The position numbers and the translations under genes were made by a program. DNA of 64,000 bases from Chelydra serpentina (Eukaryota > Chordata > Testudines > Chelydridae), in contig JBAIAC010000040.1 in assembly GCA_037349315.1 (NCBI GenBank), positions 11,054,001 through 11,118,000 on the forward strand, given 5' to 3'. This document shows positions 1 through 11,605 of the stretch, one piece after another (position 1 is the stretch's first letter; every line of letters begins with the position of its first letter). Below the pieces are notes generated by a model. That model worked only from the letters and a program-made list of their open reading frames with translations. It made no database searches and had not been told where the DNA came from.

Positions 1-260
1 GGTGGGTACAAGAAACCTAATAACAGAATGACAACAATATGGGTTTGTCTGGAGTTTGCCATTATCACCTCAGACACTCACAGCTGGCCGTCCTTAAAGA
101 TAGGCTTCTCTAGAAGAGAAAATGAGATAGACAGCCAAAAATTAGAGTTAAACCCAGACCAGCGAAAAACAAACTCCTTTGTGACTCCAAAGTTGTTTTT
201 TTAAATATTTGTAAACCTAACCCATCTGGCAGCAAATGGACCTTAATCACAATAGGCCTC

Positions 261-341
261 TCCCTGAGCTGGTGTAAATCAGCCTCGTCCCCTTGACTTC
301 AGTGGAGTTGCGCCAGTTTACACCAATTGAGGATCTGGCCC
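261..341 (+). repeat. Short palindromic interspersed repeat (GTGTAAATC / GTTTACACC family)
   Basis: The left arm CTGGTGTAAATC and right arm GTTTACACCAATTGAGGATC flank a centre reading TTGACTTCAGTGGAG. The unit recurs at 1579, 8053, 41341, 46141 and 62513. It is an old dispersed repeat of MITE-like form. Confidence 0.6.
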
Positions 342-772
342 TGTGTGAAATTTTCCTCAGCCGAAGGTTGACAGGAACATTGCGCTCTCTCAGCTGCGCA
401 ATTTCCCATTTTAATTTGTATGCACACACCAGTGGGAAAAGTTTAGCTCCAAATCTATCCTCTCTGGGCCCCATTAGCCAATATGTCTTTCCTAGTGGGC
501 ATCTTGTAGCACTGAAGTGAGACTGAAAGCTCCATTTTGTCACACCAGCCAACTGGAGGCTTTGCTTAATATTCCTTGACGTGCGCCCTTAAGACCAATG
601 CAGGTAATCAAATGTTACTGTCAGAGGAGCAGCCTGCTGAGAGCTTCAAGATTACTTGCAAGTTAAGGAGGGAAGTAACAAGGTAACTAAACATTGAAAT
701 GCATAGAGCTGTAGATGGTGAAAAGTGACTTTTGTTAGCTACATTTCAACTTTTCGGTCAGGGGATTGTAAC

Positions 773-1213
773 TAGAGCTGTACAAATAACCGATTGTTCA
801 GTTTGCTGGCAGTTCCAAAAAATAAAAAATTGGGAAATACTATCTGTATCGACCCAAACAAAAAGATTTCGCTGCTCCGAAAAGCTGAACGTTTTTTGTT
901 TCAGGTCAAACAACATTTTGTATTTTGATTACGTCGAAACATTTCATTCACCCTGAAACATTTTGTTTCAATTTTGAGTTTTTTACTTTTTAAAAATGAT
1001 TTTCATTAAATTGCAGTAAATTGCACAGTATAAAGTCATTTTGAATGGAAAAATCTAAATGTTTTCATTCAAAAACATTTTTTAAAAATATTCAGGGGTT
1101 TTTCAACTGAAACATTTTGTCAAATTCAGCGCAAAGTCAGGAAATGTTTCAGCTGGCTAAGTCTGTATTTTTCAGTGAAAAAAGTTTTGGCTGAAAAACT
1201 TCGCCTACCTCTA
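773..1213. mobile_element. hAT-like non-autonomous element (AAACATTTTG-rich family), 441 bp
   Basis: An 8-bp target duplication, ATTGTAAC, flanks it at 765-772 and 1214-1221. The ends are TAGAGCTG and CTACCTCTA, short inverted ends starting TAGAG. The interior is A/T-rich with many GAAACATTTTG-like words and no coding capacity. Relatives in this window start at 4987, 28960 and 42446. Confidence 0.75.
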
Positions 1214-1578
1214 ATTGTAACATTTACATCCATTCTACTTGTTTTAGGCCACTTCATCTTCACAATACTACCTTGTACAGAAGGTGAGGCCAGGCAATTT
1301 GAAAGTCCAGCATGTTATATGTTTCCTTTTTAAAATCGACACTGGGTTTCCATTTATCTTAACAGTTGCAAACCCAGCCATCATGCTGGTGGCTTCTGAT
1401 TACACATGTCTTTTTCTCTCTCTTAATCCTCGTTTTTCCCCCTGCTTCTGCAAGATCCTTCTGAGTCTGGTAAATCTGCCACTGATGTAAGAAATGGATT
1501 TGTTTAACGTAGGTTCAGAAAGAAAAATCACAAATTTGTTAACATATATTGCTGAGCCATTGTGGAGATCATGGACCA

Positions 1579-1644
1579 AATTCTGAGCTTATGTAAATGA
1601 AATCAATGATGTTATGCCAGTTTACATCAGCTGAAAATCTGGCC
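1579..1644 (+). repeat. Short palindromic interspersed repeat, degenerate copy
   Basis: TTATGTAAATGAAATCAATG pairs loosely with GCCAGTTTACATCAGCTG and ends AAATCTGGCC, the same layout as the unit at 261-341. Confidence 0.5.
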
Positions 1645-3224
1645 CCTCTTCCACTGTATGGTGATATTTATAAAGAATAAATGTTTATAAAGAGGCAATG
1701 TGGCTAAGAATAGGTGGGTGGGTGTGAAGCCACCATATCTCCTGTGCCATTGAAAAATTAGACTGGACAGTGAAATGGAGAATACACAGTGATCCTTATT
1801 AAATAGTTCACATTTGCCACAGTAGTTCTCAGTGTTTAGAAAAAGAAATAAATGCAACTTCCCAGCAAACAATCCTACATTGGCAGAGATAGACAAGACC
1901 TGGGTCCTTTTCATCTTTAATTTCATCTAAATCTGAATCCTAGGAAGTTAGTGGGCACACTTGCGTTGTCTGGAAAGCGCAAAGGGACCCATTGAGATTA
2001 GTGTGCTGCACTAGGAGCATCATCACAGCAGAAATCTTAGACGAGGCCAGTTTTTCAGCAGAGGCCCAGAGAAACAGAATATAGCTACACTGCAATAAAA
2101 CACCCCTGGCTGGCCCGTGTCAGCTGACTCAGGTTCACAGCGCTTGAGCTGCAGCCTATGAAATTGCAGTGTAGCCGTTGAGGCATGGGCTCTGGGACCC
2201 GCAAGTGGGGAGGGTCCCTGAGCCCAGGCTCAAATATCTATACTGCATTTTTATAGCCCCGTGAGCCTGAATCAGCTGACACAGGTGAGCCACTGTGTTA
2301 CCCACAGACACATACCCACTGCATATATTCAAGGTGGCAGGTTCTAGTGCTTAGTTTTAAACCTGTGAGTAGACCCATAAAGTTCAGCAGGATTACTTAT
2401 GTGCTTAACATTCTGTGCATGCATAAATCTGTGCAGGATCAGAGTGTAGCTGACTAGAACATGGCCAAATACTGATTAGAACTGAGAAGTTTCCGGCTTC
2501 CACAAACATCCCATAGACCTCCGTGCCTTGGCAGCAAAAACCCAATTTCTGCTGGCTTAGTTAAGCCTCCATGTATCACACTGAAAATGCATCACTGTAT
2601 TTTCAGTACACCTGCTGTGCGTCAGACGTAACCTTGTACCCAGAAACCTCATGTAATGAAGATAAAGGTAGATAATTAGTGGTCAGCCTTCAGCATGGGG
2701 TTGTAAACAGAGTTTCTGTTCTCTGGGTATTAGAACAATGAAAATAGTAAGAAAGAAATAGTTGATTAAAAATGCCCAGCATACAAAGATTAAGGTTACA
2801 ATTCATTCTTACTTTACTGTTCCTGGGTTGTTGGGGATGGGGTTTTTTTTTGTTTTTGTTTCTTTGGTTTTTTTAATGTATCCATCACTGTAATATTTAA
2901 GGGGTCAGTTATTTTCTGCCTTCTCATTTATTTCCATATTGTTTTTGTTAATAAGTAGAGATGGGGTTGAGTTAATCTTCCCCAGAGGATGAGGGTAGTC
3001 TGCACCAGTCTTTGTTTCAGAGTTATGTTTATTACTAGCTCCTTTCATTTGGGACTTCAAAACCCTTTATCAAATTGGACCAAGTTCTTTCCTGATTTAC
3101 ACCCTGTGAAATCCTGTTGACTTGAACAAGGTTACATGAGATAAATCATAGTAGCAGATATTGGGCCGTTAATTCTCCATCAGTGATGATGAGTGATCAT
3201 TTAAGATGATTTGGACCACAATAA
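1645..3224. other. No recognised gene or repeat
   Basis: This is intronic DNA with T-rich stretches near 2842-2875. Short ORFs here show no recognisable similarity. Confidence 0.5.
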
Positions 3225-3585
3225 TCCACCCAATACTCCCAACAGACATGTTATCACCCCCATTTTACTGATGAGGAATCTGGGAACAAAAAGGTTGAGG
3301 GTGATTTTTTTCAAAGAGCTTAGCATTGGCTCCCATTGACTTCTGAGGGAGTAGTGTTAGGCCAGCCTTGAGTGATTTTGAAAATCTTGCTATCTGATTT
3401 CCATCACTGTAGTACCTCCAGATATTTATTCTCACAAAACCCCCATACCTCAAAGCTGTGCCATTTGAGAGAGAGAGTCTGAGTGACTTGCCCAAGGTCA
3501 TGCAGGGTGTCGTTGTCAGAGCAGGGAATTGAACCCAGGTCTCACAAGGCCTAGCCATGTGCCCTAACCAGTGGACAGTCCTTCC
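3225..3585 (-). repeat. MIR-like SINE split by a palindromic element
   Basis: The fragment at 3250-3285 (CCCCCATTTTACTGATGAGG) and the one at 3478-3575 (GACTTGCCCAAGGTCATGCA, then AATTGAACCCAGGTCT) are consecutive parts of a MIR/CORE-SINE in antisense. Between them lies a GATTTT...CCCATTGACTTC...GATTTTGAAAATC palindromic element at about 3301-3390. Confidence 0.6.
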
Positions 3586-4986
3586 CACAGTGATGTGTCA
3601 GAAGTCACACCACAGTAAGTTGGTGCCAGAGCTGGGACTGGCACACGGCTGTCCTGGCTCCCAATCTCCTACTCTAGCTCTTAGACAGTCCTCTGTCATT
3701 GAGTATTTTATACAGAGAGCCGCGCTCACAAACTAATTTTTATCCCAAAATATCTGATGCTTCTAGCAAAGTTCCTTGAGGGGCCTTCATGTCTAGAGCA
3801 GCACGTTCCGCTTATTGAAACCAGATAAAGATATGAAAAGGAAAGTAGCTCTAAAAACCCTAGTCCACGTCGGCGCCACACTCATAACAACAGAAGGAAT
3901 TACAAGTGAAATGAGCTCAGGTGCACCAGGTTCTCTGTACCTCGGAAGACCTATGAGAGTTTGGTCCAGATGAAAAGGCAGCCCAGGGTCTATCTGCAGC
4001 TCACTGTGCTATGATGAGGTAGGCTTCATGCCAGTTGCACAAGCAAAGGATCACCCTGCAGGTCCATGGCTGAGGGATGGATTTTCCAGTGCCTGCATCT
4101 ATCCTGCCCAAATTCTGATCTCTCAGGCTGTGGGTGGGTAGTGGAATAGCGAATTTCATTCCAGGAGCATTGCTTACTTGATTATCAAACCACCTTTGCA
4201 GAAACAAGGCCCAAAGTGTTCAGGTATGAATAATCAGCATTCGGTTATTGCTTCTGAGGCAAGGAATAGAAGCCGATTTTGTTCCAGCCACTCTGAGTGG
4301 TACTGAAAGGACAGTAATGCCGCTGACATTTTGTAAAGTCTTATTGCAGAGTAATAAATCCTGCACTAAAACTCAGTGTGTGGTCTTGTTAGTGGCAAAA
4401 ATTACCTCTCTCTAGTCAAGTGCCACACATTACATGCTGCTCCTACCAGAACTAAAGTATCCAAGCTTTTTAAACATTCAGGCAGTGTTTTAAAACATTA
4501 AACTTTTAGCATCTGCTTCTCCTCTTTCTTACACCTATGTAATTCAGGAGAAAATTCACCTATGTGGAAATCAGTGGAATTGACACTGGTTTAAAACCAA
4601 TGGGAGAAGATAATCAGGCCCATGATTGTGAGTGGGGCTGCAGTTTGACCTTGACAGTTGGAGTGTTGCCAATGCTCGCAATTTTATTGTGTCATTATAG
4701 TTGGTGTTAACTCTCCAGCTCTTGGAGATATGTAATTGGGTGAGAATTCCAAGCTTTCCTTTTTCAAAAGTAATTTTTTAGTCCTCGTGGTCGCAGATAA
4801 AAACTTGAAAACATGAAGTAAACGTATCCTAAAGATGCAAAAAATCAGAAGCTGAATAAAAGCATTATTTTTCACATAAATCTCATTATTTTTAAGACAA
4901 TCTCATGATTTTGGGGGCCTGCCTCATGGTTTTTGAATGCTTGGGGTTGGTGATACTATAATTTAAAAACAAGTATGTGTGATCGG

Positions 4987-5855
4987 TAGAGATGGTCAGA
5001 ATACTTCAAATGAAACATTTTTGTGTCAGAAAACGGGGTTTCATTAAATACAAATTTTCTGTGGGAAAAGATTGGTTTCAGCAGAATTTTCTGTTGGGAA
5101 AATCAAAATGAAACATTTCCTTTTGGATCAGTTGGATATTAATTTCTGTGTCCATCTGAGTGTCCATGAAGTGTCAGTCCTGGGTTCCTCAAACCTCCGT
5201 TCTCCCATTTAGGCTCTGGTCCTTGACTGGACTACATCTCCCATGATGCACTGTGGTGTTTCACCATGGCTGAGCTGCCATGACACAATCTTAGGGCTGG
5301 TCTACACTGGGGCGGGGGATCAATCTAGGAAATGCAACTTCAGCTACGAGAATAGCGTAGCTGAAGTCAACGTTTCCTAGATCGAATTAAAAGTACTTAC
5401 TGTGGGTCCATGCAGCGCAGGCAGGCTCCCCCGGTGACTCCGCTTACTCCTCGCACCGAGCTGGAGTTCCGCAGTCGACGGGGAGCGCTTCTGGGATCGA
5501 TTTATCACGTCCAGATGAGATGCGATAAATCGATCCCAGAAGATCGATCGCTACCCGCCGAATCGAGCAGGTAGTGTGGACGTACCCTTATTAACATCAA
5601 CTCATCTTGAAACAAAACTTTCCATTGCGGACCAACAAATGGAAATGAAAAGTTTCAATTCAGGGGTGTCTAAACATTTATTTTGATCAAAAGAATTGGA
5701 ATAAATAACTATGATCTCAACCCAGTTTCAATATTCCTGAATGAACATTTTTCTAAACTTTTGATTCCATGAAAAGTTTTGATAGTTCACCTTTTCATCC
5801 CACCTCAGGATGAAAATAGAAGTGGAATAGAAATTCCATTTTTCAATCAGCTCAA
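4987..5855. mobile_element. Old hAT-like element, interrupted by a Harbinger-like insertion
   Basis: It is flanked by GTGATCGG (4979-4986) and GTGATCAG (5856-5863), a 7/8 match. The left end is TAGAGATGG and the right end is CAATCAGCTCAA. The interior has GAAACATTTT words, as at 773-1213, plus a block at 5160-5290 shared with the element at 28960. Bases 5291-5590 are a younger insertion with its TTA duplication. One ZNF143-like site lies at 5231-5250. Confidence 0.65.
5294..5587. mobile_element. PIF/Harbinger-like MITE, 294 bp
   Basis: It is flanked by TTA on both sides (5291-5293, 5588-5590), the usual Harbinger duplication. The ends GGGCTGGTCTACACT and AGTGTGGACGTACCC form an imperfect inverted repeat. 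Two internal hairpins are clear: ACTTCAGCTACG/CGTAGCTGAAGT at 5338-5370, and one with arms CTTCTGGGATCGATTTATC / GATAAATCGATCCCAGAAG at 5489-5541. It has no coding capacity. Confidence 0.8.
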
Positions 5856-5863
5856 GTGATCAG

Positions 5864-7310
5864 AGGGGAAAGAGCAAAGCTCATGAAAATATAGTGTTAA
5901 AAATAAAAGTCACAAGAATAACTAGTGTGGTCTGACTTGATACCGTTTTTAGTGGGAGCAGAAATAGATCCCTAATCTTTCCAGGATTAAAATCAGGAAA
6001 GGCAAAAATATGTACTGAAAGCAGAATTTGCCTTACCAGCCCAACCTGTGACTCCCTTGGAATGAATTGAAATGCTCAATGAAAGTCATCAGAGCTCATT
6101 GCAAGAAGGTCAAGGTTTAACTTGGCTCTCAATAGAGTTGGTTGACTTTTTGCAATCACCCACACACAGAAGTCTCTATGTGGCAATAACCATGGCTATG
6201 TTTTCTTTAGAATCATGAAAAATATGGAATATAGGATGAAAGTGGAGCTGTAGCTATGATAGTACATGGGTCAAATTCATTGCTGGCATCAGACTTCCAC
6301 TGAGGTTGAGGGAGTTGCCTCCACATAGGGCATCAGTGAATTTGGCCCTTTGTGCCTACTTGGCAGAGACTGTATGTCCAATGCATCTGGAGGAAAAAAC
6401 CTCCTCTGTCCATTGATATTTCTATTTAATAATAGTAAGGAATGAGCCTGATAAAGAGTAAGACAAGCTCGTTAATGGTATCCAAATGGTCTTGTCAAAG
6501 AGCATCTCTCACTAGGCTCTCGATAAGGAATTCCATCCAGACTGACTAGTGGGGCAGGGGGCAAAAAAAAAAAGAGCACAAGAGACAATAAACACAGTTT
6601 CACTTCTCATAAGTAGGTGATCTGAATTGTTTATGTTAAAATGCGAAAAGGCAGGCTATGGTCATTTGTGGTTCTAAGAAGCGGGAAATGACCTAGTTTG
6701 CAGAGCTGCCAGCTAGGATTGTCTCTTTACTGTTACTTAACTGTGAATTTCTCATTTTTCTTCCTTTGATGAGAGAGGCTGCATTCTGAGATTTTGGGAA
6801 AGGCGGTTCAGTCCCAGGGTCAATTAGTAAGGCAAAGACTGGATGTCTTTCTAGAGTTAGAAGACTGAGAAGGGAAAGTGTGTGAACTGGAAAAAGGAGC
6901 TCTAATAGAGCAACCCATCCCCAATTCTTTCAAGGGAAGTAAGTCTTATTTACTTTTGACCAGGCATTTCCATGGTAGCATGAGGTCACCTCATTAACAT
7001 AACGACATTATATATTTGGAAAGTACCAAGGATCGCCTCGTCCCTTCTCCCCTATCATTGCTGGATTCCACCACAAGGAATATGACAGTCTGATTTCCAA
7101 TCCCTCCAGAAGAAAGTAAAAAAAAAAACTAAAATCCCCCAATACTATGGCATGGGGCAATTCAATCCATAGATCCCACAAATGAAGGTGCTCAGATACC
7201 AGGGTTCTGAGGGTCATATAAGTGCCCAGGCAGGCAGATTAGATTGACAGGTAGATCACCATGTTAAGTATCACATGGTCTATGAGAAAATTTAGATGTC
7301 CATACATGAT
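5864..7310. other. No recognised gene; one degenerate repeat
   Basis: Bases 6268-6355 loosely resemble the short palindromic repeat family (GGGTCAAATTC...GAATTTGGCCC). There is an A-run at 6564-6574. The rest shows nothing I recognise. Confidence 0.45.
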
Positions 7311-7387
7311 GGGATTTTCAAAAGTGCCTTGACTTCCAATGGGAGTTGGGAGTCTGGCTCTTTTCGGGGCTTTCGAAAATCTCACCC
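7311..7387. repeat. Palindromic element of the GGGATTTTCAAAAG family
   Basis: GGGATTTTCAAAAGTGCC at the left and GGGGCTTTCGAAAATCTCACCC at the right are inverted, with CCAATGGGAGTT between. Related copies are at 3301, 14710 and 32918. Confidence 0.55.
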
Positions 7388-8052
7388 AGAATGTAATGCA
7401 TCCCAGTAATGATGGAGGATTCTTCCAGTACTTCCCGGAAAAGATAAACCCAAAGGTTGATTGCCCTCTCAGAGAAAATGACAGAGCGAGAAAATGGGTG
7501 GGCGGGATGAGCAGAAACACAAACGGAGCCTAATGTTCTTACTTACACGGGGGTAGATCAGAAGTAGCCACACTGAAGTTAATGGAGTTGCACTGCTAAA
7601 AGTGAAAGGTGAATCAGGCACCGGGAATCCAACAGTACAGGTCCCCAAAGCAAGAACTTGCATTAAAGAATCGTAAGATGAGAGTGGTGCTCTTAAAACA
7701 CCCTCCCCCACTCTTAAAAGTCATCACGTTCTCTAGTTACAGTGATTTGTAAAAAGAGCATCTATCACCTTCTTTTTAAAGAGGTCGTATTTATAGTGCT
7801 CTTTGCAGGCTCCAAGTCATCCTGCCAATGAGGATTCAAGACTCTTAATGCTGTTTTATTATCATGCAGTAAAATGTTACAATATGGCAGATAAATTACT
7901 GTCCTCTCGACCCAATTTAGGATTTTTTTCTGGACATAGTGGGTGCGATATATCTACCAAGCTTTGTATCTTTTGTTTATCATCTATAGGACTGTCCAGG
8001 TGTTGTGTTAGCTACAGAAGGACTCTGATATTGTTGCAATATAAACATACAT

Positions 8053-8140
8053 GAGCAGATCCTCAGCTAGTGTAAATCTGTATAGCTCCACTGACTTCAG
8101 TGGTTCTATGCCAATTAATACCAGCTGAGGCTTTGGCCCA
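8053..8140 (+). repeat. Short palindromic interspersed repeat, well-preserved copy
   Basis: GATCCTCAGCTAGTGTAAAT pairs with GCCAATTAATACCAGCTGAGG, centred on CCACTGACTTCAGTGG. It is the clearest copy of the family seen at 261 and 41341. Confidence 0.65.
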
Positions 8141-8536
8141 TTGCCTGAAACTTAGCAGAGAAGCTTCTAGAGAGGCTAGGTCCTGAAACCATATCCATCG
8201 CCCTGAAAATTAGATACAGGGCTTGTGGGAGAGGGTTGAAGCCCACAGAGACAATGGGAGAAGCTAGGGCCTGGTTGGAGATATAGGGATATACTGAAGG
8301 AAAGGGAGCCAAGGAAATAAAGTGGGGGGTAGAAAGGACCTAATTGAACCCAAGCCCCAAGAACTGTGCACATCTCTAGCCCACCATCCACCCTCTCTTC
8401 TCCTTAATTGACGAAGATGAGGCAGCATAGTCCAAGAGTTAAACCATGTCAGTGAATCTTAGGAAACCTGAGTTCTAATCCCCACTGTGCTCCAACCATT
8501 TCAGGTGCCCATGTGCTAGTAAGATGGGGGTAATAC

Positions 8537-9424
8537 TTAGAGCAGGTCAAAAGTTGGAATGTCCATGCTTAGGGAAATGCCGAAATTTTGAAAAATATTC
8601 GTTCCATTTCAGGACAAAAAGTGGAAATTCCCCCCAAAAATGTCATTTTGCAATCATGAAAACGTTTCTTTTTGAAAATGTCTAAATGAAATTCCACATG
8701 GGAGCCCAAGCCCAAGCTTCAAGGCCACCTGTGGCTCCCAGGGCTTCTAGGGCTGATGCGGAGCTGAGAGCCTAGAAGCCTTGGGAGTCACAGCTGAGCT
8801 GGGAGTGTGGGAATCGGGGCTCCCAGGCACTGTTCCCTCTAAGCTGTGTGCGTGTGCGCGCGCAGACAGATTCCAAACCCTGCGCACACGGTGAAACACT
8901 GTGCACACAAAAATTTGCACAGAAGCACAACAATTTGTGTAGAAGACATTTTTTGCGCACATGGCCTGTCAAAAGTTTGCACAGAAGACATTTTTTTGCG
9001 CACACGGCCTGTCAAAAATTAGAGGGAACATTGCTCCCAGGGCTGCCTGCCTCCCAGCTCTGCAACAACAAGCATGGAAGAATTGAGAACTCCCAGGACT
9101 TCCAGGCCCCCTGCTGCAGAGCCAGGGGTCTAAACCCTGAGAGCCCCGGGTAGAACTGGGGCTTCCAGACGTGCCAGACTCCCGGCTCCATGTCAGGGAG
9201 CCTGAAAGCCCTGGGTGATGCGTATGGCAGGCTGCCCTGGAGCCATGGACCCTGGAAAACCTGGAGTCCCTGACCTGGGGACACTCCTTCAGGCAGGCTA
9301 CTGAGGAGGTTTGAAACCTGCCGGCCAAGCAGGGTTCCAGGACCCGTCTGACCATTTGACTTTTGACTCATCTCATTATCTGATAGAAGAATGTTCTGTG
9401 AGAAAAATTCCAACCCGCTCCAAT
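8537..9424. mobile_element. Probable old hAT-like element containing a younger MITE
   Basis: The left part (8537-8700) has TAGAGCAGG and A/T-rich GAAAATG words like the 773 family; the right end (9345-9424) has the matching TTTTGACTCATC...CAACCCGCTCC in opposite sense. The middle is a G/C-rich segment repeating CTCCCAGGGCTTC-like words, broken by the MITE at 8828-9033. I found no clean outer target duplication, so the limits are approximate. Confidence 0.4.
8828..9033. mobile_element. hAT-type MITE, 206 bp, with internal tandem duplication
   Basis: The perfect 8-bp duplication CTCCCAGG lies at 8820-8827 and 9034-9041. The 12-bp inverted ends are TGTTCCCTCTAA and TTAGAGGGAACA. Inside, a unit of about 43 bp (GCACAGAAGACATTTTTTTG with CACACGGCCTGTCAAAA) is present twice at about 8935-9018. 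ORFs across it are spurious. Confidence 0.85.
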
Positions 9425-9780
9425 GGCAATGCTTACCCAGCTGTGTAAAGATGCTCAGGTGAAAGGCCCTGCTTAAAGTGCAAAGTATTATTACTGTGTG
9501 ATCTATTTGACTTTCTCAGAAACTAATTAGGATAGAGATCGCTATTTTTCTGAAGCAGCCCCGCTAAATTGACCTTAATCACAGCACAGCCGGATACTCC
9601 CTTTCAGAAAACACTAGTGGATGAGTAGAGAGATTGTGTGTGAAAATGTTCACCTAGATCTGCTGACTGAAGCCTTTTTACCCTGTGTACACTCTCTGGA
9701 CACTTGTAATTACTTTTTAAATCATTCAGGTAAGGTCCTGACCCTGTTTGCCCCAGTCTTAACAGTTAGGTCATTGTTTG

Positions 9781-9868
9781 AAGCGACAAAGGGTCCTGTG
9801 GCACCTTATAGACTAACAGAGGTATTGGAGCATAAGCTTTCGTGGGTGAATACCCACTTCTTCGGAAC
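9781..9868 (+). mobile_element. 5'-truncated short retroposon (turtle-type SINE)
   Basis: It is flanked by a perfect 13-bp duplication AGGTCATTGTTTG (9768-9780 and 9869-9881). The body runs from AAGCGACAAAGGGTCC to CACTTCTTCGGAAC and matches the copies at 43835 and 13630 (reverse). The long duplication indicates retroposition. The 5' part seen in the 43835 copy is missing. Confidence 0.8.
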
Positions 9869-9881
9869 AGGTCATTGTTTG

Positions 9882-11039
9882 TATGTCAGACACCTGGCTA
9901 AAGGAGCTTACTCTGACAAGACACACTGTTCAGATCTCTGAAACTCATGCATTCAAACCAGGACTTTTACTAATCCTTTCCCTATTCCTTAATGGGCAGC
10001 TAATCATGCTCACTACCAAACCAAGGATTATTTTCCAGGGCTGGTGGAAAAACAACTGCATGGAGACCCATATGAAGCAGGGAGAGCTTGTAGCAAATGG
10101 GCACAGAGATGCCCAGCATTCAATACCTTGACGACTATTAACTCCTTAGACAAAGCTGAGCAAGGAATCTCCACTCTGAAGGCAGAATGACTGCTTAGAT
10201 CATTTCCACTTAGCACCACAGATGGGCATTTTGGAATTCTGACCACGGAGACGGTGACACTAAATTCAAGTGGAAATTCCGCAGAAGAAAGTTCTCATAA
10301 AATGCATAAAGATTGAGTACAGGGTCATGTGTCTCCATGGATTTTTCTGTTTCTGTCCGCCCCTGCACAAGTGTGTAGGTGTTCCAGAGAGATTATGTGG
10401 GTGTGGGCATATGCTTGAAATGGACTTTTCTCTTCAATAGCCTAATAATGGTGTCATTGCCAACATTCAGCTAGTGCTTTCCTGCCTAGCACAGGCCACA
10501 TTGGCTTCTCCCCCATCCGTCATCCTTGTTCAGCTTCACCTCTCGTTCCTCCCGCTGTTCTTCTGTAATGCTGTCCTGCTACTTGACTGGCAGCCGCTGC
10601 CTTTTTCTGTGCCTGGTTTTTCTTAAATCTTTCTCTCTCTCTGTCTTTCTGATCCTGCCCTCTCCACGCTTCTAGTTTCAACATGCTGCCCCTTTCACCC
10701 TTCTTGTATTGGCCTCCTAGGGCAGCTTTTAAAAGCTACCAGATAGTAAGATGTTTTACTGCAGGGATATTATTACACTGGCAAAACCAGCTGGTGAGGC
10801 AGTATTTTGCTACTGAGATGAAGTGACTGTAGAATTCCTGTGTACATACTGTGTACAGACACCTGCCTCTTAACCACATTATCTTTAACTACAGCATAAG
10901 TAGCTATTATCCTAGGGCCTCTTTTCCAAAAGAGCTCAGTTACCGTTTAGGCATGTAAAATAAGGGCCCGTTTCGGTAGAACAAATGTATCCCTGTGAAA
11001 AGTGGATTCTTCCTTTTGCAATGGAATAATCAAATGCAG
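9882..11039. other. No recognised gene or repeat
   Basis: This is intronic DNA; a pyrimidine-rich stretch lies at 10500-10690. Nothing else is identifiable. Confidence 0.45.
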
Positions 11040-11075
11040 AATGTACTCTTCTCAAGGTTCCCCTTACCTTAGACC

Positions 11076-11303
11076 TTAGTCCATCCCGTGCTTTGCTGTA
11101 CATTGGGCTACCCACATTCGCCATCCTTGCCGGTAAACTGCCCTTCTCTCCAAATCTTCCCATTTCATGTTGAGGTGCTTGATGACGTTCAGAACTGTTC
11201 GGTTCCATGTTATTCGCGGTCTTCCTCTCTTTCTTCTTGCATTTCCTGGCTTCCAGTCAAGGGCGGTATTTGGTAAGAGTTCTTTTTCCAAGGTTCCCCA
11301 CAA
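11076..11303 (-). pseudogene. LINE reverse-transcriptase C-terminal fragment
   Basis: The minus-strand reading contains RRKRGRPRITWNRTVLNVIK and then WEDLERRAVYRQGW. The K-R-G-R-P-x-T-W motif followed by a spaced Asp/Glu-Arg-x-x-W is typical of the extreme C-terminus of RTE-like and related non-LTR polyproteins. About 75 codons remain open, with no RT catalytic core in the window. Which LINE clade it belongs to is uncertain. Confidence 0.55.
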
Positions 11304-11384
11304 CCAGTATGTTGAGGAAGTCTGTTGTTGGGTTGTTTTGTTTTAGCTAGCCACTGAGAAATATATTAGAACAGGAGACTGGGA

Positions 11385-11605
11385 TTCAGGACTCCTGGGT
11401 TGTTTGCTCTGCTCTGCACTGACTCACTATGAGACATTTGGCAAGTCACTTACCCTCTGTCTCAGCTTAGTTCATTTGTAAACCGGGTTTGGCATTGCTT
11501 CTTTACCTCAAAGGGTGTGGAGAGCTTTAATTAACAAATGTTTGCAAAGTGCTTTGAGGTCTTTGGATAAAAGGTGCTATCTAAATCCAAATGGTTATAA
11601 ATAAT
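11385..11605 (+). repeat. MIR-like CORE-SINE
   Basis: It contains CTGGGATTCAGGACTCCTGG, GGCAAGTCACTTACCCTCTG, then TTTGCAAAGTGCTTTGAGG and AAAGGTGCTATCTAAAT, the order expected for an amniote MIR-type SINE and its tail. Confidence 0.7.
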
